NCBI RefSeq assembly: GCF_000210295.1
Contig: NC_026744.1
Location: 3,596,001-3,660,000 of the forward strand
Length of the DNA stretch: 64,000 bases
Reading direction: 5' to 3'
Origin: Trypanosoma brucei gambiense DAL972
Lineage: Eukaryota > Euglenozoa > Kinetoplastea > Trypanosomatida > Trypanosomatidae
This document shows, piece by piece, positions 31,201 through 40,579 of this stretch. Under the pieces are notes generated by a model. That model was not told where the DNA came from and searched no databases. It saw only the letters and a program-made list of their open reading frames with translations. The number at the start of each line of letters is the position of its first letter. Positions within the stretch are counted from its first letter, which is position 1. Made by a program: the position numbers and the translations under genes.

Positions 31201-32053
31201 TACGTGCAGAGGGATGGCACTCCGTGACGGGGGTCGCGGGTGAATAAAAGACGCATTTAGCTGATAGTTTCAAAGAAAACGTTCGAACCATATATACATT
31301 TTTTTGTGGGTCAAACACAAATTTAAGTTTTGCGTTACTATATTTTCGGACAGTAATCAGTATGCCAACTATTGTCCCCTCGGAGGAAGGATGCAAGTAC
31401 TTTTTGTTACCATTTCACTCTGTACCTTGCGTGCAATATTTAGATGCGCTTTCCATTTTTTTTTTTTAGAAATTCTTGCTCCCACAATGCGCCGATAACA
31501 CGGTGTTGCCCTTTGGTCTGAGGGGAAGACGGAAGGGTATAGAAAGGCCCTCTCATGAGGGAATTTATGGGGAATTATGTACAGTGCGGCGTAGCATCGT
31601 GGTTCCATGTATTGCGTTTATGACATACGAGAAGGGACCTACCATATATGTGTTTAGGAACGAGGTTATGTGGGAGAATGTACACATTTTGGGGGCAACT
31701 TGATTTTTTTTTTTTTTTACCTTCCCCCCTGTGCCTGCACCTCATTTCTGTGTACGTCGAGCGTATTAGGTTGTTTTCGTATACATTCTCTAAGTTTCTG
31801 TTCCGCATTGTTTCTATTTACATTCTGGACGACACGGTTTATCAGCCAAGGCGTTGCATAAAATTTGATGACCGCAGTGCCGGCGCCCCAAAACCCTTTT
31901 CCGCATTAAGGATTTTTTCTTACCAAAGAATGTTCCGCGGGGAGAGCACAATGTGAAGCAGTTAGTTATTACTTTTTTCTTACCAACATTTCATTCGTTT
32001 TATTAACTTTTTCACTGTTTCCACCCATTTAGAGTTCTCGGAGTAGTTCAACC
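31201..32053. other. AT-rich spacer and Rab4 5' region
   Basis: No supported gene. Long T runs near 31458-31470 and 31704-31720 and a pyrimidine-rich stretch at about 31965-32032 ending near TTTAGAG are plausible splice-acceptor elements for the Rab4 mRNA. Confidence 0.5.
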
Positions 32054-32650
32054 ATGTCAGAGAGATATCAACAGTTAATGAAGTTAATTGTTGTTGGAGA
32101 TAGCGGCACAGGTAAATCGTCTCTTTTACACCGCTTTGTTGAGGACACATTTTCAGAGGAACGAGCGCAAACTATTGGTGTTGAGTTTGGATCAAAGATT
32201 ATTGAGTTATCAGGACGTAGGATCAAATTGCAAATATGGGATACAGCCGGTCAAGAAAGGTACAAATCAGTTACAAGAAGTTATTACAGGGGAGCAGTTG
32301 GCTGCCTCATTGTGTATGACATTACAGAACGCACCTCCTATGAAAGTGTTCCACAGTGGCTGAACGACGTTCGGCAACTTGCAGGACCGGATGTAGTTGT
32401 CATGCTGATTGGAAACAAGAGTGACATGTCAAAAAATAGAGCCGTTCAACATAACGAGGCTTCTTTGTTTGCCCTAGAGAACAAACTACTCCATTTTGAG
32501 ACGTCTGCTTCCACCGGCGAGTTTGTGACTGATGCTTTTTTAAAAGTAGCCAAAACTGGTTTGAGTTTGGGCACCGATGACAACGACGGGGAAAATGGGC
32601 ATGCAGAAACTTTGTATGATGGTCCGAAACGGTTTTCGTGTGCTTGTTAG
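32054..32650 (+). CDS. RAB4: Small GTPase Rab4 (198 aa)
   Basis: An endosomal Rab controlling recycling from sorting endosomes. All G motifs are intact: GDSGTGKS (15-22), the Rab4-typical effector sequence TIGVEFGSKII (about 40-50), WDTAGQER, GNKSD and ETSAST. The C-terminal CAC provides the double geranylgeranylation signal. The effector loop and the VTRSYYRGA segment match Rab4 rather than Rab5, Rab7 or Rab11. Length is normal. It is the first intact gene after about 5.7 kb without genes. Confidence 0.93.
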   Translation: MSERYQQLMKLIVVGDSGTGKSSLLHRFVEDTFSEERAQTIGVEFGSKIIELSGRRIKLQIWDTAGQERYKSVTRSYYRGAVGCLIVYDITERTSYESVPQWLNDVRQLAGPDVVVMLIGNKSDMSKNRAVQHNEASLFALENKLLHFETSASTGEFVTDAFLKVAKTGLSLGTDDNDGENGHAETLYDGPKRFSCAC

Positions 32651-32954
32651 GTATTTGGATTCAAAATCCTTTTTGCTCTACCGTAGAACCTCCATTCTTA
32701 TGATTATTCACTTTTTGTTCGTGCTATTTTGTTTTCCGTATGCCGCAGTTGTTTAGTGCATTCTGACGTTTCCATTGTTGATAATATATATATATATTCC
32801 AGATGCACGTGCATATATACATATATACATTCTTCTACCGGTATCAACAAAGAGAAAAGAGGGAAATTATCTCAAACATTCACCTTAATTACTTTTTTTT
32901 TGCTATATTCGTTTGTAGCATTTTGATTCTTCGGATTGTCGTAGGGCTGTGTAC

Positions 32955-33740
32955 ATGATTTCACGGAGGAGCTTTGTACTGGCTAGAGGTAGGTCGAGAG
33001 GTAGTGAAAGCTGGACGGTTGAAAATCTCGCCGAAAGGGTGTTTGTGTGGAGTCCGCGGTTGTTTAGCTTCTCGCACCGCACACTTTCGAGTATTCGACA
33101 CCCTTATATCGCTGTTGTTAATGATATGGTGGATTCAGGCGGGCATAAAAAAAGCAAACGTGTTGAGTTGCTCTTAGGTGCGTTGACGGAGTCTCGCGAT
33201 GAAGAGAAGAAGTGGATGCGGATTTCACTGATGTTCGATTCGATGCTAACGGCAGATGTTGTGGACAAGCTACGGCGTAAGGTCTCGCTCAATATTGATG
33301 TTATGATGCGTATAGAGGTGCTTTGGAATGGTTTAGGCGGCGTTGCGCATGAGGTTGTTAAAGAGGATGGATATAAAGCCTTTCATTACAAACTTTACTC
33401 GTATTTATTAAATATAGACGACGTCAGCGTAGTCACATCTACTTCAACCGCCATATCAGAAGACTATGCCTATGATGAGAGAGGAAACAATGGAGTGACT
33501 TTTGAATTCTTCGCTGTTTCTATGCTTGAGCTGGCTGATAACTGGACCAGAACAAGGGATACGAATGATTTTGTCAATTTTTTAACGGACATATATGAAC
33601 GTTGTGTAAAAACTAAGCAAAGGCCCATAGTACGTGGCATTCTTCCTAGGTGCGAAAAAACAGCCTACTTCTCCGGTGGGATAATACGTAAAGTGGTTGA
33701 AGGAGAGACTGTGACTTACGTAAAGGCAAAGCAAAGCTGA
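32955..33740 (+). CDS. Hypothetical protein, possibly mitochondrial (261 aa)
   Basis: I do not recognise this protein. The start at 32955 follows a T-rich tract and an AG by about 11 bases. A GTG six bases earlier is also in frame but is not a credible start. The N-terminus (MISRRSFVLARGRSRGS) is basic and hydroxylated without acidic residues, resembling a mitochondrial presequence. The rest looks like a soluble, helix-rich domain of about 180 residues with no catalytic motif I can name. It is probably specific to kinetoplastids. Confidence 0.75.
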   Translation: MISRRSFVLARGRSRGSESWTVENLAERVFVWSPRLFSFSHRTLSSIRHPYIAVVNDMVDSGGHKKSKRVELLLGALTESRDEEKKWMRISLMFDSMLTADVVDKLRRKVSLNIDVMMRIEVLWNGLGGVAHEVVKEDGYKAFHYKLYSYLLNIDDVSVVTSTSTAISEDYAYDERGNNGVTFEFFAVSMLELADNWTRTRDTNDFVNFLTDIYERCVKTKQRPIVRGILPRCEKTAYFSGGIIRKVVEGETVTYVKAKQS

Positions 33741-34003
33741 TCCCCCCTACCCACTTCTAGTTGTGACTGCCAAGATATGTATTTGATTGGATGTACACTA
33801 CTGCTATTACCGACTAACGGCATTCGGCCCCCGGTTGACAGTGAAGTTTACGTATTGTAAGTGTCTTCTCACAATGTGTTTTTTCATTTGATTAGGTATT
33901 CCCTTTCTTTTTTCTCACAGAGGGTTTCTTCTCGTTTGAGAGTTAACAGGAAGTAGCGGAAGGGGTGGTATCTCTGTTGTGCAGTTGCCTTGAAAGCTAA
34001 GCA

Positions 34004-35077
34004 ATGTCCACAAGTGGCATAGTCCGACGTCTTGATGAGGGGATGTTTACCGTATATCCGTACCATTCAGGTTGGATCGTCGCACCGATTTTACTGCTGC
34101 TTTCAGCGGCGTTTGTACCCGTTGGCGTCCTTATCATAAAGGAGAGCGACTCTCTTCTTGAAGTTAGCGTGAGTTACGGGGGAGTAAATAAGTATACATA
34201 TCGCGTTGATGCTGAGGATAGGTATCCACATAAATTCTCCTTCAACGGTTCAAATTACTCCACGGGCGCAACGACGGTAATATCATTTAAAATAAATGAA
34301 ACCGTTCGTCAGCCTGTATACATGCAATACCGTGTGACTGGGTTTTTTCAAAATTATCGGAGATACAGGTCCTCACAGGACTATAACCAGCTGCTGTACA
34401 ACCCTCGCTCAGTTTCTCAGGACTGCGAGCCGTTCAGGTATCCTGGCGAGGTGCACAAGGCTGCTGAAACAGGCAATGTGTACTTTCCGTGTGGGTCAAT
34501 AGCGTGGAGCCTATTTAATGACTCGTTTAAGCTGTACAAGGGGAATGCCACGAGCACACTCAACGATTCTGAACTAATTTGCGATGGATCTGCATTTGAT
34601 GCTGATGGCAAGAGTTCGGTGGGCCATTCTTGCAGGAAAAACGGCATCGCCTCAAACGGTGACATTAAACTGTTTCGTAGCGCGAAAGAACCCGAAGATG
34701 AGGGTATTTGGTCGAGTAAAGGCAAAAGTTCCTCTGATGATCCTTACAGGAAAGAAGGATATTACTACGGCGAGCCTGGACATCGAATACCCTCCGTAAG
34801 AGATGAAGATTTCATAGTCTGGGCGTCGCTGGGCTATACGTCAGAGGTGACAAAGATGTATCGCATCATCGAAAAGGACTTGGAGCAGGGCGACTACAAA
34901 GTAGAAATCGTGGAAAATTTTGACGTTTACTCGTTCAAAGGGGAGAAATACGTGGTTCTGACAACGCGATCGTGGTTCGGAGAGAAGAATCATGAAATGG
35001 GCATCACATTTCTTGTTGTGGGATGCATCTCGTTTGTTCTTGGCTTAGGTGTTATCATCCAGCAATGGGTTCTTTAG
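34004..35077 (+). CDS. CDC50/LEM3 family P4-ATPase flippase subunit (357 aa)
   Basis: The beta subunit of phospholipid flippases, needed for ER exit and activity of P4-ATPases. Family layout is complete: a short cytosolic N-terminus, TM1 at about 25-48 (WIVAPILLLLSAAFVPVGVLII), a large extracytosolic domain with several N-glycosylation sequons (NGSNYS, NETV, NDSF) and conserved cysteines (DCEPF, PCGSIAWSLFND, SCRKNG), TM2 at about 333-353, and a very short tail. The NYRRYRSSQDYNQL motif and PCGSIAWS are hallmarks of the family. Confidence 0.93.
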   Translation: MSTSGIVRRLDEGMFTVYPYHSGWIVAPILLLLSAAFVPVGVLIIKESDSLLEVSVSYGGVNKYTYRVDAEDRYPHKFSFNGSNYSTGATTVISFKINETVRQPVYMQYRVTGFFQNYRRYRSSQDYNQLLYNPRSVSQDCEPFRYPGEVHKAAETGNVYFPCGSIAWSLFNDSFKLYKGNATSTLNDSELICDGSAFDADGKSSVGHSCRKNGIASNGDIKLFRSAKEPEDEGIWSSKGKSSSDDPYRKEGYYYGEPGHRIPSVRDEDFIVWASLGYTSEVTKMYRIIEKDLEQGDYKVEIVENFDVYSFKGEKYVVLTTRSWFGEKNHEMGITFLVVGCISFVLGLGVIIQQWVL

Positions 35078-35586
35078 GTTGCGTGCCAAAAATTTGGCTG
35101 GTAATGTGTCGCGCTAGATCTTCAGTTAATTGTTTTGTGCTTTCTATGTTGTCTTAATCCTTGGACTGCTACGTTGTATGTACCTATATATATGTATTTG
35201 GTACGTAGGTATTTAATTTTACTCCACCACATTCAGAGGTTTCTCCCTTTTTTGTCTGCTGGAAGCTATTGGGAAGCTGGTTGAGCGCTTCATTCATGTT
35301 CACGATTTATCTTTTTCTAAATGTTGCTTACCTTTACTTTGTTTGTCCAGAAGGATATGTCTTTCTGTCCCGCTGGTCCCTCGTGTTGAGAGGAAAGAGG
35401 GTCTTCCCAATATGTGATCAAGTGTATATTACGTTATTATTATTATTATTTGCTTCTTACCGAATTTGCTACGGAGCACATGTGTATGTTTTATCGTTTC
35501 TTATTCACCTTTTCCATTAAAGAAAGAGAGCCCACAAAAAGTGAAGTTTGCCTAACTTAAGGGAAGGTTTTACTAACCGGAAATAA
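35078..35586. other. Intergenic spacer, CDC50 to profilin
   Basis: No supported gene. A short TAT(A) run at about 35183-35192 and a TTA trinucleotide run at about 35433-35450. Expected to carry the CDC50 3' UTR and the profilin splice acceptor. Confidence 0.5.
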
Positions 35587-36039
35587 ATGTCGTGGCAGTC
35601 CTACGTCGACGACAGCCTTGTTGGCAGTGGTTTCATGCACAGCGCAGCGATCGTTGGTCTTGCTGATGGGAGTTACTGGGCATATGGAGGAACATATGTG
35701 CCGCAGCCTGAGGAGGTGACACACATTCTCAAGTGTCTGGAGAATTTCTCGCTCGTACAAAGTTCCGGTGTAACCATCTGTGGTGTCAAGTTCTTCGGTC
35801 TTCAGTCAGGATCCGAAGGTCAGATGAAGTACATATTCTTTAAGAAAGGAGCCGCAGGGGGTTGCATATACACTTCCAAACAAACTGCTATTATTGCTGT
35901 TTACGGCAACCCTGGTGATGCATCAGCCTTGCAGCAGGATCTCCAGAAGACCGAAGCTACATATGTGGCTGTCAATCCGGCAGACTGCAACACGACAGTA
36001 AAGAGAATTGCGGAGTATTTGATTAGCTTGGACTACTGA
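35587..36039 (+). CDS. Profilin (150 aa)
   Basis: An actin-monomer-binding protein that promotes nucleotide exchange and formin-driven assembly. It starts with the diagnostic MSWQSYVDDSL and continues with the complete profilin fold. ADGSYWAYG carries the N-terminal aromatic residues, and the C-terminal helix (about residues 133-150) ends EYLISLDY. Length is slightly above the 125-140 aa typical of other eukaryotes and normal for trypanosomatids. Confidence 0.96.
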   Translation: MSWQSYVDDSLVGSGFMHSAAIVGLADGSYWAYGGTYVPQPEEVTHILKCLENFSLVQSSGVTICGVKFFGLQSGSEGQMKYIFFKKGAAGGCIYTSKQTAIIAVYGNPGDASALQQDLQKTEATYVAVNPADCNTTVKRIAEYLISLDY

Positions 36040-36190
36040 AGTCTGGTTCCATAATAGTGTTGCTTCGCTTTCTTTTTATTCGAACCTATCAATTAGAAAA
36101 TTCATATTCGCCACTTTTAGTTGCTCGGTGCACCTCAAGTTTAAATACATGCTCTCGTATGGTTCTTCGCTTGTATTATATTATATGTTT

Positions 36191-36243
36191 ACTTCTCGCT
36201 TCTTTTGCCTTTCTTTTTTCTTTTTTTAAAAAGCCTTTTTCAG
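36191..36243 (+). promoter_or_regulatory. Pyrimidine tract and CAG acceptor before the 58-aa Cys-rich ORF
   Basis: A long C/T-rich tract ends in TTTTTCAG at 36236-36243, ten bases before the ATG at 36253. Presence of a strong acceptor with its own short ORF argues that the ORF is a real gene. Confidence 0.6.
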
Positions 36244-36252
36244 GGAGCTGTA

Positions 36253-36429
36253 ATGCACTTATGCCGGGGCGGTTACGTTTGCTCCTGCGGGCGGCTGATG
36301 TGCCCTGGATGTTCTAGGTTGTGTCTTGCCTGCAACCAGCTGGTATGTGCCAACTGCATCCCACTCACGATGACCCACTGCTTGCGGTGTTCCCTGGCTT
36401 ACATACGTAATACTCGTTGCCAGATGTGA
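36253..36429 (+). CDS. Very small Cys-rich, probably zinc-binding protein (58 aa)
   Basis: This short protein has a CxC (10,12) and four CxxC knuckles (17/20, 24/27, 32/35, 43/46), with further Cys at 4 and 56 and His at 2 and 42, enough ligands for two or three zinc ions in a compact fold. I do not recognise a named family. Evidence that it is real: the dense, regular Cys spacing, an ATG ten bases after a near-ideal splice acceptor, and correct strand and spacing between profilin and the next gene. Genes this short are easily missed in annotation. Confidence 0.6.
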   Translation: MHLCRGGYVCSCGRLMCPGCSRLCLACNQLVCANCIPLTMTHCLRCSLAYIRNTRCQM

Positions 36430-36739
36430 TTATTAACCCTTCATTGGGCTTGCCGGTTCGTGCTCGCAGAGAACTTACATTTGTATCACCTTCGTTCATG
36501 GTGAGACATCTCTTTCACTTACGCCCCCCCTGCTTTTCATCCCCCTTAGCGCCTTCTCCCTTCTCCCATTTACTTCGGCCTCTGGTTGCTCTACCCTCAT
36601 TATTGTCTCCAAACTCGTGCTTAACCACTGTTCACCGGATAGTACACTGTATTGGTGCGCTGTAATGCTTCGTTGCCACTCTAACTCTGGAGAACGAGGT
36701 GCGACTGTGGTGGGAGTCCATTTTAGGTGATTAGGGAAG
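36430..36739. other. Intergenic spacer
   Basis: C/T-rich stretches near 36515-36600, one of them probably the acceptor for the gene starting at 36740. No supported ORF. Confidence 0.45.
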
Positions 36740-37168
36740 ATGTTATGGAGAAATATCTCTCGATGCCTGCTTCCCCAAGCGAAGTACACTTCCTTCACAG
36801 TCCAGTCAACATACACCCTTTCCCTCGGGAAACGCTCTGCACCCTGGGGGGAGGAGAAGAGAATGCCGACACTGCTCATTGATGCACCGAAACCAGAGGC
36901 GCTGTCATGTGGAACAGGACAGCCCGCCCAGCGTGGACGTCGAAAGCCGTTAGTATGGAAGCGAAGACACCCATGGTTTGACAGGCAGTGGTCCTTGGAT
37001 CTGAAGCGTGTGAAGAAGGGACCCTCAACTCCCCAATTCCCAGAAGGTGTGCCCTTCACGCAAATAAGGTCGTTTCAATCCTTTGCGGGGAGATCATGGA
37101 AAATCAATGCCGGCCGCCGGAGGAAGATCCGGCTTTCACTTAAGCGGGGACGTCGGAAGCTGTTGTGA
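36740..37168 (+). CDS. Basic hypothetical protein with mitochondrial presequence, ribosomal-protein-like (142 aa)
   Basis: I cannot assign a family. The first 40 residues (MLWRNISRCLLPQAKYTSF onward) have the basic, hydroxylated, acid-free composition of a mitochondrial targeting sequence. The C-terminal third is very basic (KINAGRRRKIRLSLKRGRRK), as in ribosomal proteins. A mitoribosomal role is an inference from composition. A frame change or retained alternative start is not indicated. Confidence 0.65.
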   Translation: MLWRNISRCLLPQAKYTSFTVQSTYTLSLGKRSAPWGEEKRMPTLLIDAPKPEALSCGTGQPAQRGRRKPLVWKRRHPWFDRQWSLDLKRVKKGPSTPQFPEGVPFTQIRSFQSFAGRSWKINAGRRRKIRLSLKRGRRKLL

Positions 37169-38357
37169 GTGTCTCCCTCCGCTCCATGGTCGCGCGTATT
37201 TTATTCAGGGTATGTGGGTCATGCGGTAGAGGTGCCTACCGTAGTGAAAAGACGTTCGCTGTCGTTCGTTGATACGCTTTTTCTCTGTTGTCACTTCGTG
37301 TTTTCTCAATCGCGATCGCGTTTCATGATTGGTAACATTTCTACATACCTGCCATTTTTGTTCTCAAGGGGTGAAAGCAAGGAATGCACACGCGAGCATT
37401 CTCCATCATTCATATTTCGCCTCATTGTCAATAGGGGATTACCATGTCTGATGCGCCATCCGCGGTGATGCCGTTGCGTTTAATGTGACAAAGCGGGTTG
37501 ACAATTCTCTCATTCTCTGTTTCCCACTTTCGTTTTTCCACTTCGATTTTGATCATTGCTGCGCAGGGGATCTGACAATATATACCGTTGCAGTTTTGGA
37601 GATGATGAGCAGGTGCGTGAGCTGGTCCCCTTTTTGACGTTTTCCACCGTTACCGACTTCCCCTTCGTATATCTGTGTGACACCTAGTGTGGAAGTATTT
37701 CCGATATCGTTGTAGATATTTTATAAAGACAGTCTTGTGTACACCTACCAATTGTCTCTCTTCCCGTCCACATGAGCTGCGCCCGTGTTCTTTTAGGCGC
37801 CGGCTCGGGGTAGTAGTACCTGTTGTGTTCTATTGTGATGCATTACCGTAATTCATCTTGCCCTTTGAGTGTTTACCAACTGCTTGCTTTCGGGCGGTGA
37901 AGTCTCTCAACGGCGTAAAAAAAAAAGAAAGGAACAAGATTTTCTGTCTGTGGTAAATATTGTTTAGTTTCTGGAATTTATGGGATGTTTGGCAGCAGAA
38001 TGGTTTCTTTTTCTCACTGCAGCTTATTTGAATATGCCTCATACGACCTGAGCGGTCATACACCATGTGGAACAGAATAAAGCCCTTTGGCTAAACTTTG
38101 TGGGGTTAGGATTTTTGGTGGATGCTTATCTAATGTGGATAGGGATGATGGACGGATTGGTGGGATAGTTATATTATTATAATACATGTATTTTTTTTTT
38201 TTTACCGAATCGACGATGATTTAGCCCTTGACAGCCCTCTTCTCAGTGTTGTTACCTTGGTTACCGCCCACTCTGCTATCAGAAGGGCAGGTTGCGCAAC
38301 AACTTTTCTTTTCTTGATGTTCCGCGGATAGGCGCTGTCATAGGCAGATACTAACCA
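37169..38357. other. Long intergenic region
   Basis: About 1.2 kb with no convincing gene. Short frames (such as 37169-37468, which begins with GTG) lack signatures. There is a T-rich tract at about 38190-38205, and pyrimidine-rich sequence at about 38220-38320 precedes the CX9C gene. Confidence 0.5.
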
Positions 38358-38684
38358 ATGGATTCTGAAGTCTGCGATGACGAAACCAACAACTGGAGGG
38401 CATGTGTTGAAGACAATCTTAGTGCTCCCGATTTGGATAGAAAGTGTAGCAAATATATCGATTCATTTAACAGGTGTATTGCCTCGTGGCGCACAAAGGT
38501 TGGCTATGACGTGAAGGTAAGGGGCGAAAATGAAGGTGAGCCTCCACCGCAGTGTGCTGCGATGTCTTGTCTCATCGGTGCTTGTCTTCGGAAGAATGGG
38601 TACAGCTTTGAGCGATGTAAGCTTCCCATGCATTACTTTAAACATTGCGTGAAGAGCTTCTATGGCTCCGAATACGTCACGTAG
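38358..38684 (+). CDS. CX9C-type (CHCH-like) mitochondrial intermembrane-space protein (108 aa)
   Basis: The sequence has CSKYIDSFNRC (a CX9C unit near residue 29), CKLPMHYFKHC (a second CX9C near residue 87), an earlier pair around CDDETNNWRAC, and additional Cys in AAMSCLIGACLRKNGYSFERC. Twin CX9C helical hairpins are imported and oxidised by the Mia40/Erv1 relay and typically serve as respiratory-complex assembly factors or structural subunits. No presequence is visible, as usual for this class. The exact family member is not recognised. Confidence 0.8.
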   Translation: MDSEVCDDETNNWRACVEDNLSAPDLDRKCSKYIDSFNRCIASWRTKVGYDVKVRGENEGEPPPQCAAMSCLIGACLRKNGYSFERCKLPMHYFKHCVKSFYGSEYVT

Positions 38685-38908
38685 GCATTCCCCTGTTTCA
38701 ATTTGAAGGGATATTGAGGTCGAATTTACTTCGCTACTTGGTAGTACTTTGTTTTCGAAAGATTACTTGTTTCCCTACGCCTCTTATCTTCGATCGCACG
38801 TTTCTCACGCGCGTGGTGCCCGTCCGTTTTTTCGGTGGCCGCTCTTGATAGTAATTATCTAGACGATGAAAATACTTGCGCTTTTCTTCCTAAGAGTTTC
38901 CCAAGGGA

Positions 38909-40579
38909 ATGGATATATTTAGTGCTCTTTCCACGGGAGCCAAATTTGAGCCCAAGAAACATGGAACTGCCATAAAGCGCTTCCGGCAGGCAAGTGGCAA
39001 CAGGGAACAAACGGGGGCCCTGAATCTTGTGAGCCTTTCTCGAGGTAGCGTAGAGCTCCCAACGCCCAGCCATACCCTCGAAATATTTGGTGTGCCAAAG
39101 AGGATGAGGTGCCAGGAAACTTCCGCCGAGGGGGACGAGGAGTCCAGAGGACGGTGTGACACAGATACTTCCAGTGCTGCAACTGGTCACAAACCTCTTA
39201 AAAACATGTCCGTGAAGAGGAGACGTAACATTTGGAGAAAGAATGAACTGGATGTCACAGGTATGGACGTACCGCAGCCTATTGAACACTTCTCCCAACT
39301 CCTCAGGCCCCCACTTTCGCTTGATGAGTGTCTCATCTCCAATCTCTTTGAGCGGAACCACCGTATCCCGACTCCAATACAGATGCAGACTATTCCTTGC
39401 TTGGTTCAGGGGAGGGATGTGCTAGCGTGCGCCCCCACAGGGTCCGGCAAAACAGTTGCGTTTCTTATCCCCATGTTTGCTCGTTTGGGGAAACCTGATA
39501 GGGATGCCGGGGTGCGTGCGTTGATAATTACCCCCACAATGGAACTGGCAGAGCAAATCGAGCGAGAGGCGTTTTTTCTCCTCAAAGGGAAAAGGTGGAA
39601 GTTGGTCCAACACGGGCAGACAACTCGAAACAAGGACATATTTATTACCACGCCTGGACGGGTGTCGACGTTACTAGAGAGGAAGTTAGTTGATCTTAGT
39701 AACATTCAGTATCTCGTTTTTGACGAAGGAGATCGTCTGTGGGACTCTTCGACTGACAATCTCAGGGTGATGGATATTGTCCTTACGGCGTGCACTTATA
39801 AGGAGAAGGTTGTTGCTTTGTTTACAGCCACATTAAGTGAAAAAATTGAAGCAGCTGCACGATCTGTGATGGGTCCCGATCCTGTTCGGATCATCGTTTC
39901 TGGTCGTGCGAAGGCGAACAAGAATGTGAAGCAGGAACTTGTGTTCTGTGGTAATGAGCTTGGGAAGGTTGTGGCGATACGTAACATTGTGCGTGAGGGT
40001 GTGACACCACCTGTGCTTATCTTCGTTCAGAGCATCGAGCGAACAAAGGAGCTTCATGAAGAGATACAATGCCAGGGGCTTCGTATTGCCATTATGAATG
40101 CGAAGATGACACATGAGGAACGAGACGAGACTATGATGAATTTCCGGCTTGGAAAAATATGGGTACTCGTGACTACTGAGCTTCTTTCACGGGGCATAGA
40201 CTTCAAGAACGTTGGCACGGTTATAAATTTTGATATACCGACGACGGTGGAGTCCTACATCCACCGCGTTGGGAGGTGTGGAAGGGCTGGGAAGACAGGT
40301 AAGGCCATAACATTTTTTACTGAGGACGACAAACATCGTATCCCCCCTATCGCCCGTGTGATGAAAGAATCTGGGAGCCCCATCGAGGATTGGATGTTGG
40401 AAATAAAGACTCACCGTAGTGTCCGCCGCCGACTTCAGCGCACTACACCGCATCGGATGATAGTCAGTACAAGAAAGAGGATGCTCGTTGCGGATCAGCG
40501 AATGAAGCGGCAACTTCGGCGACTAGAGTACGAAAATGCACAAAAGGCTGGAGGCCAAGGCGTGGAAGAGGTGCAGTAG
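38909..40579 (+). CDS. DEAD-box-type RNA helicase, ROK1/DDX52-like (556 aa)
   Basis: A nucleolar helicase family required for 18S rRNA maturation. Motifs: Q motif TPIQMQTIP (about 154-163), I APTGSGKT (175-182), Ia PTMELAEQ (209-216), Ib TPGR (248-251), II DEGD (272-275), III as TAT (306-308), IV PPVLIFVQSIER, V RGID, VI HRVGRCGR (452-459). The PPVLIFVQSIER sequence and the overall spacing match ROK1/DDX52. Unusual points: motif II reads DEGD instead of DEAD, the Ia Arg is Met, and motif III is TAT rather than SAT. ROK1-family proteins also diverge in motif II, so activity is still likely. The N-terminal 130 residues are basic and unstructured. Confidence 0.9.
   Translation: MDIFSALSTGAKFEPKKHGTAIKRFRQASGNREQTGALNLVSLSRGSVELPTPSHTLEIFGVPKRMRCQETSAEGDEESRGRCDTDTSSAATGHKPLKNMSVKRRRNIWRKNELDVTGMDVPQPIEHFSQLLRPPLSLDECLISNLFERNHRIPTPIQMQTIPCLVQGRDVLACAPTGSGKTVAFLIPMFARLGKPDRDAGVRALIITPTMELAEQIEREAFFLLKGKRWKLVQHGQTTRNKDIFITTPGRVSTLLERKLVDLSNIQYLVFDEGDRLWDSSTDNLRVMDIVLTACTYKEKVVALFTATLSEKIEAAARSVMGPDPVRIIVSGRAKANKNVKQELVFCGNELGKVVAIRNIVREGVTPPVLIFVQSIERTKELHEEIQCQGLRIAIMNAKMTHEERDETMMNFRLGKIWVLVTTELLSRGIDFKNVGTVINFDIPTTVESYIHRVGRCGRAGKTGKAITFFTEDDKHRIPPIARVMKESGSPIEDWMLEIKTHRSVRRRLQRTTPHRMIVSTRKRMLVADQRMKRQLRRLEYENAQKAGGQGVEEVQ

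Noticed and set aside
31268..31285. A TTCGAACC string resembling an antisense tRNA B box
   Set aside because: No cloverleaf can be drawn around it.
37169..37468. 99-codon frame after the basic mitochondrial-type protein
   Set aside because: It starts with GTG directly after the preceding stop codon and lacks a splice acceptor or family signature.
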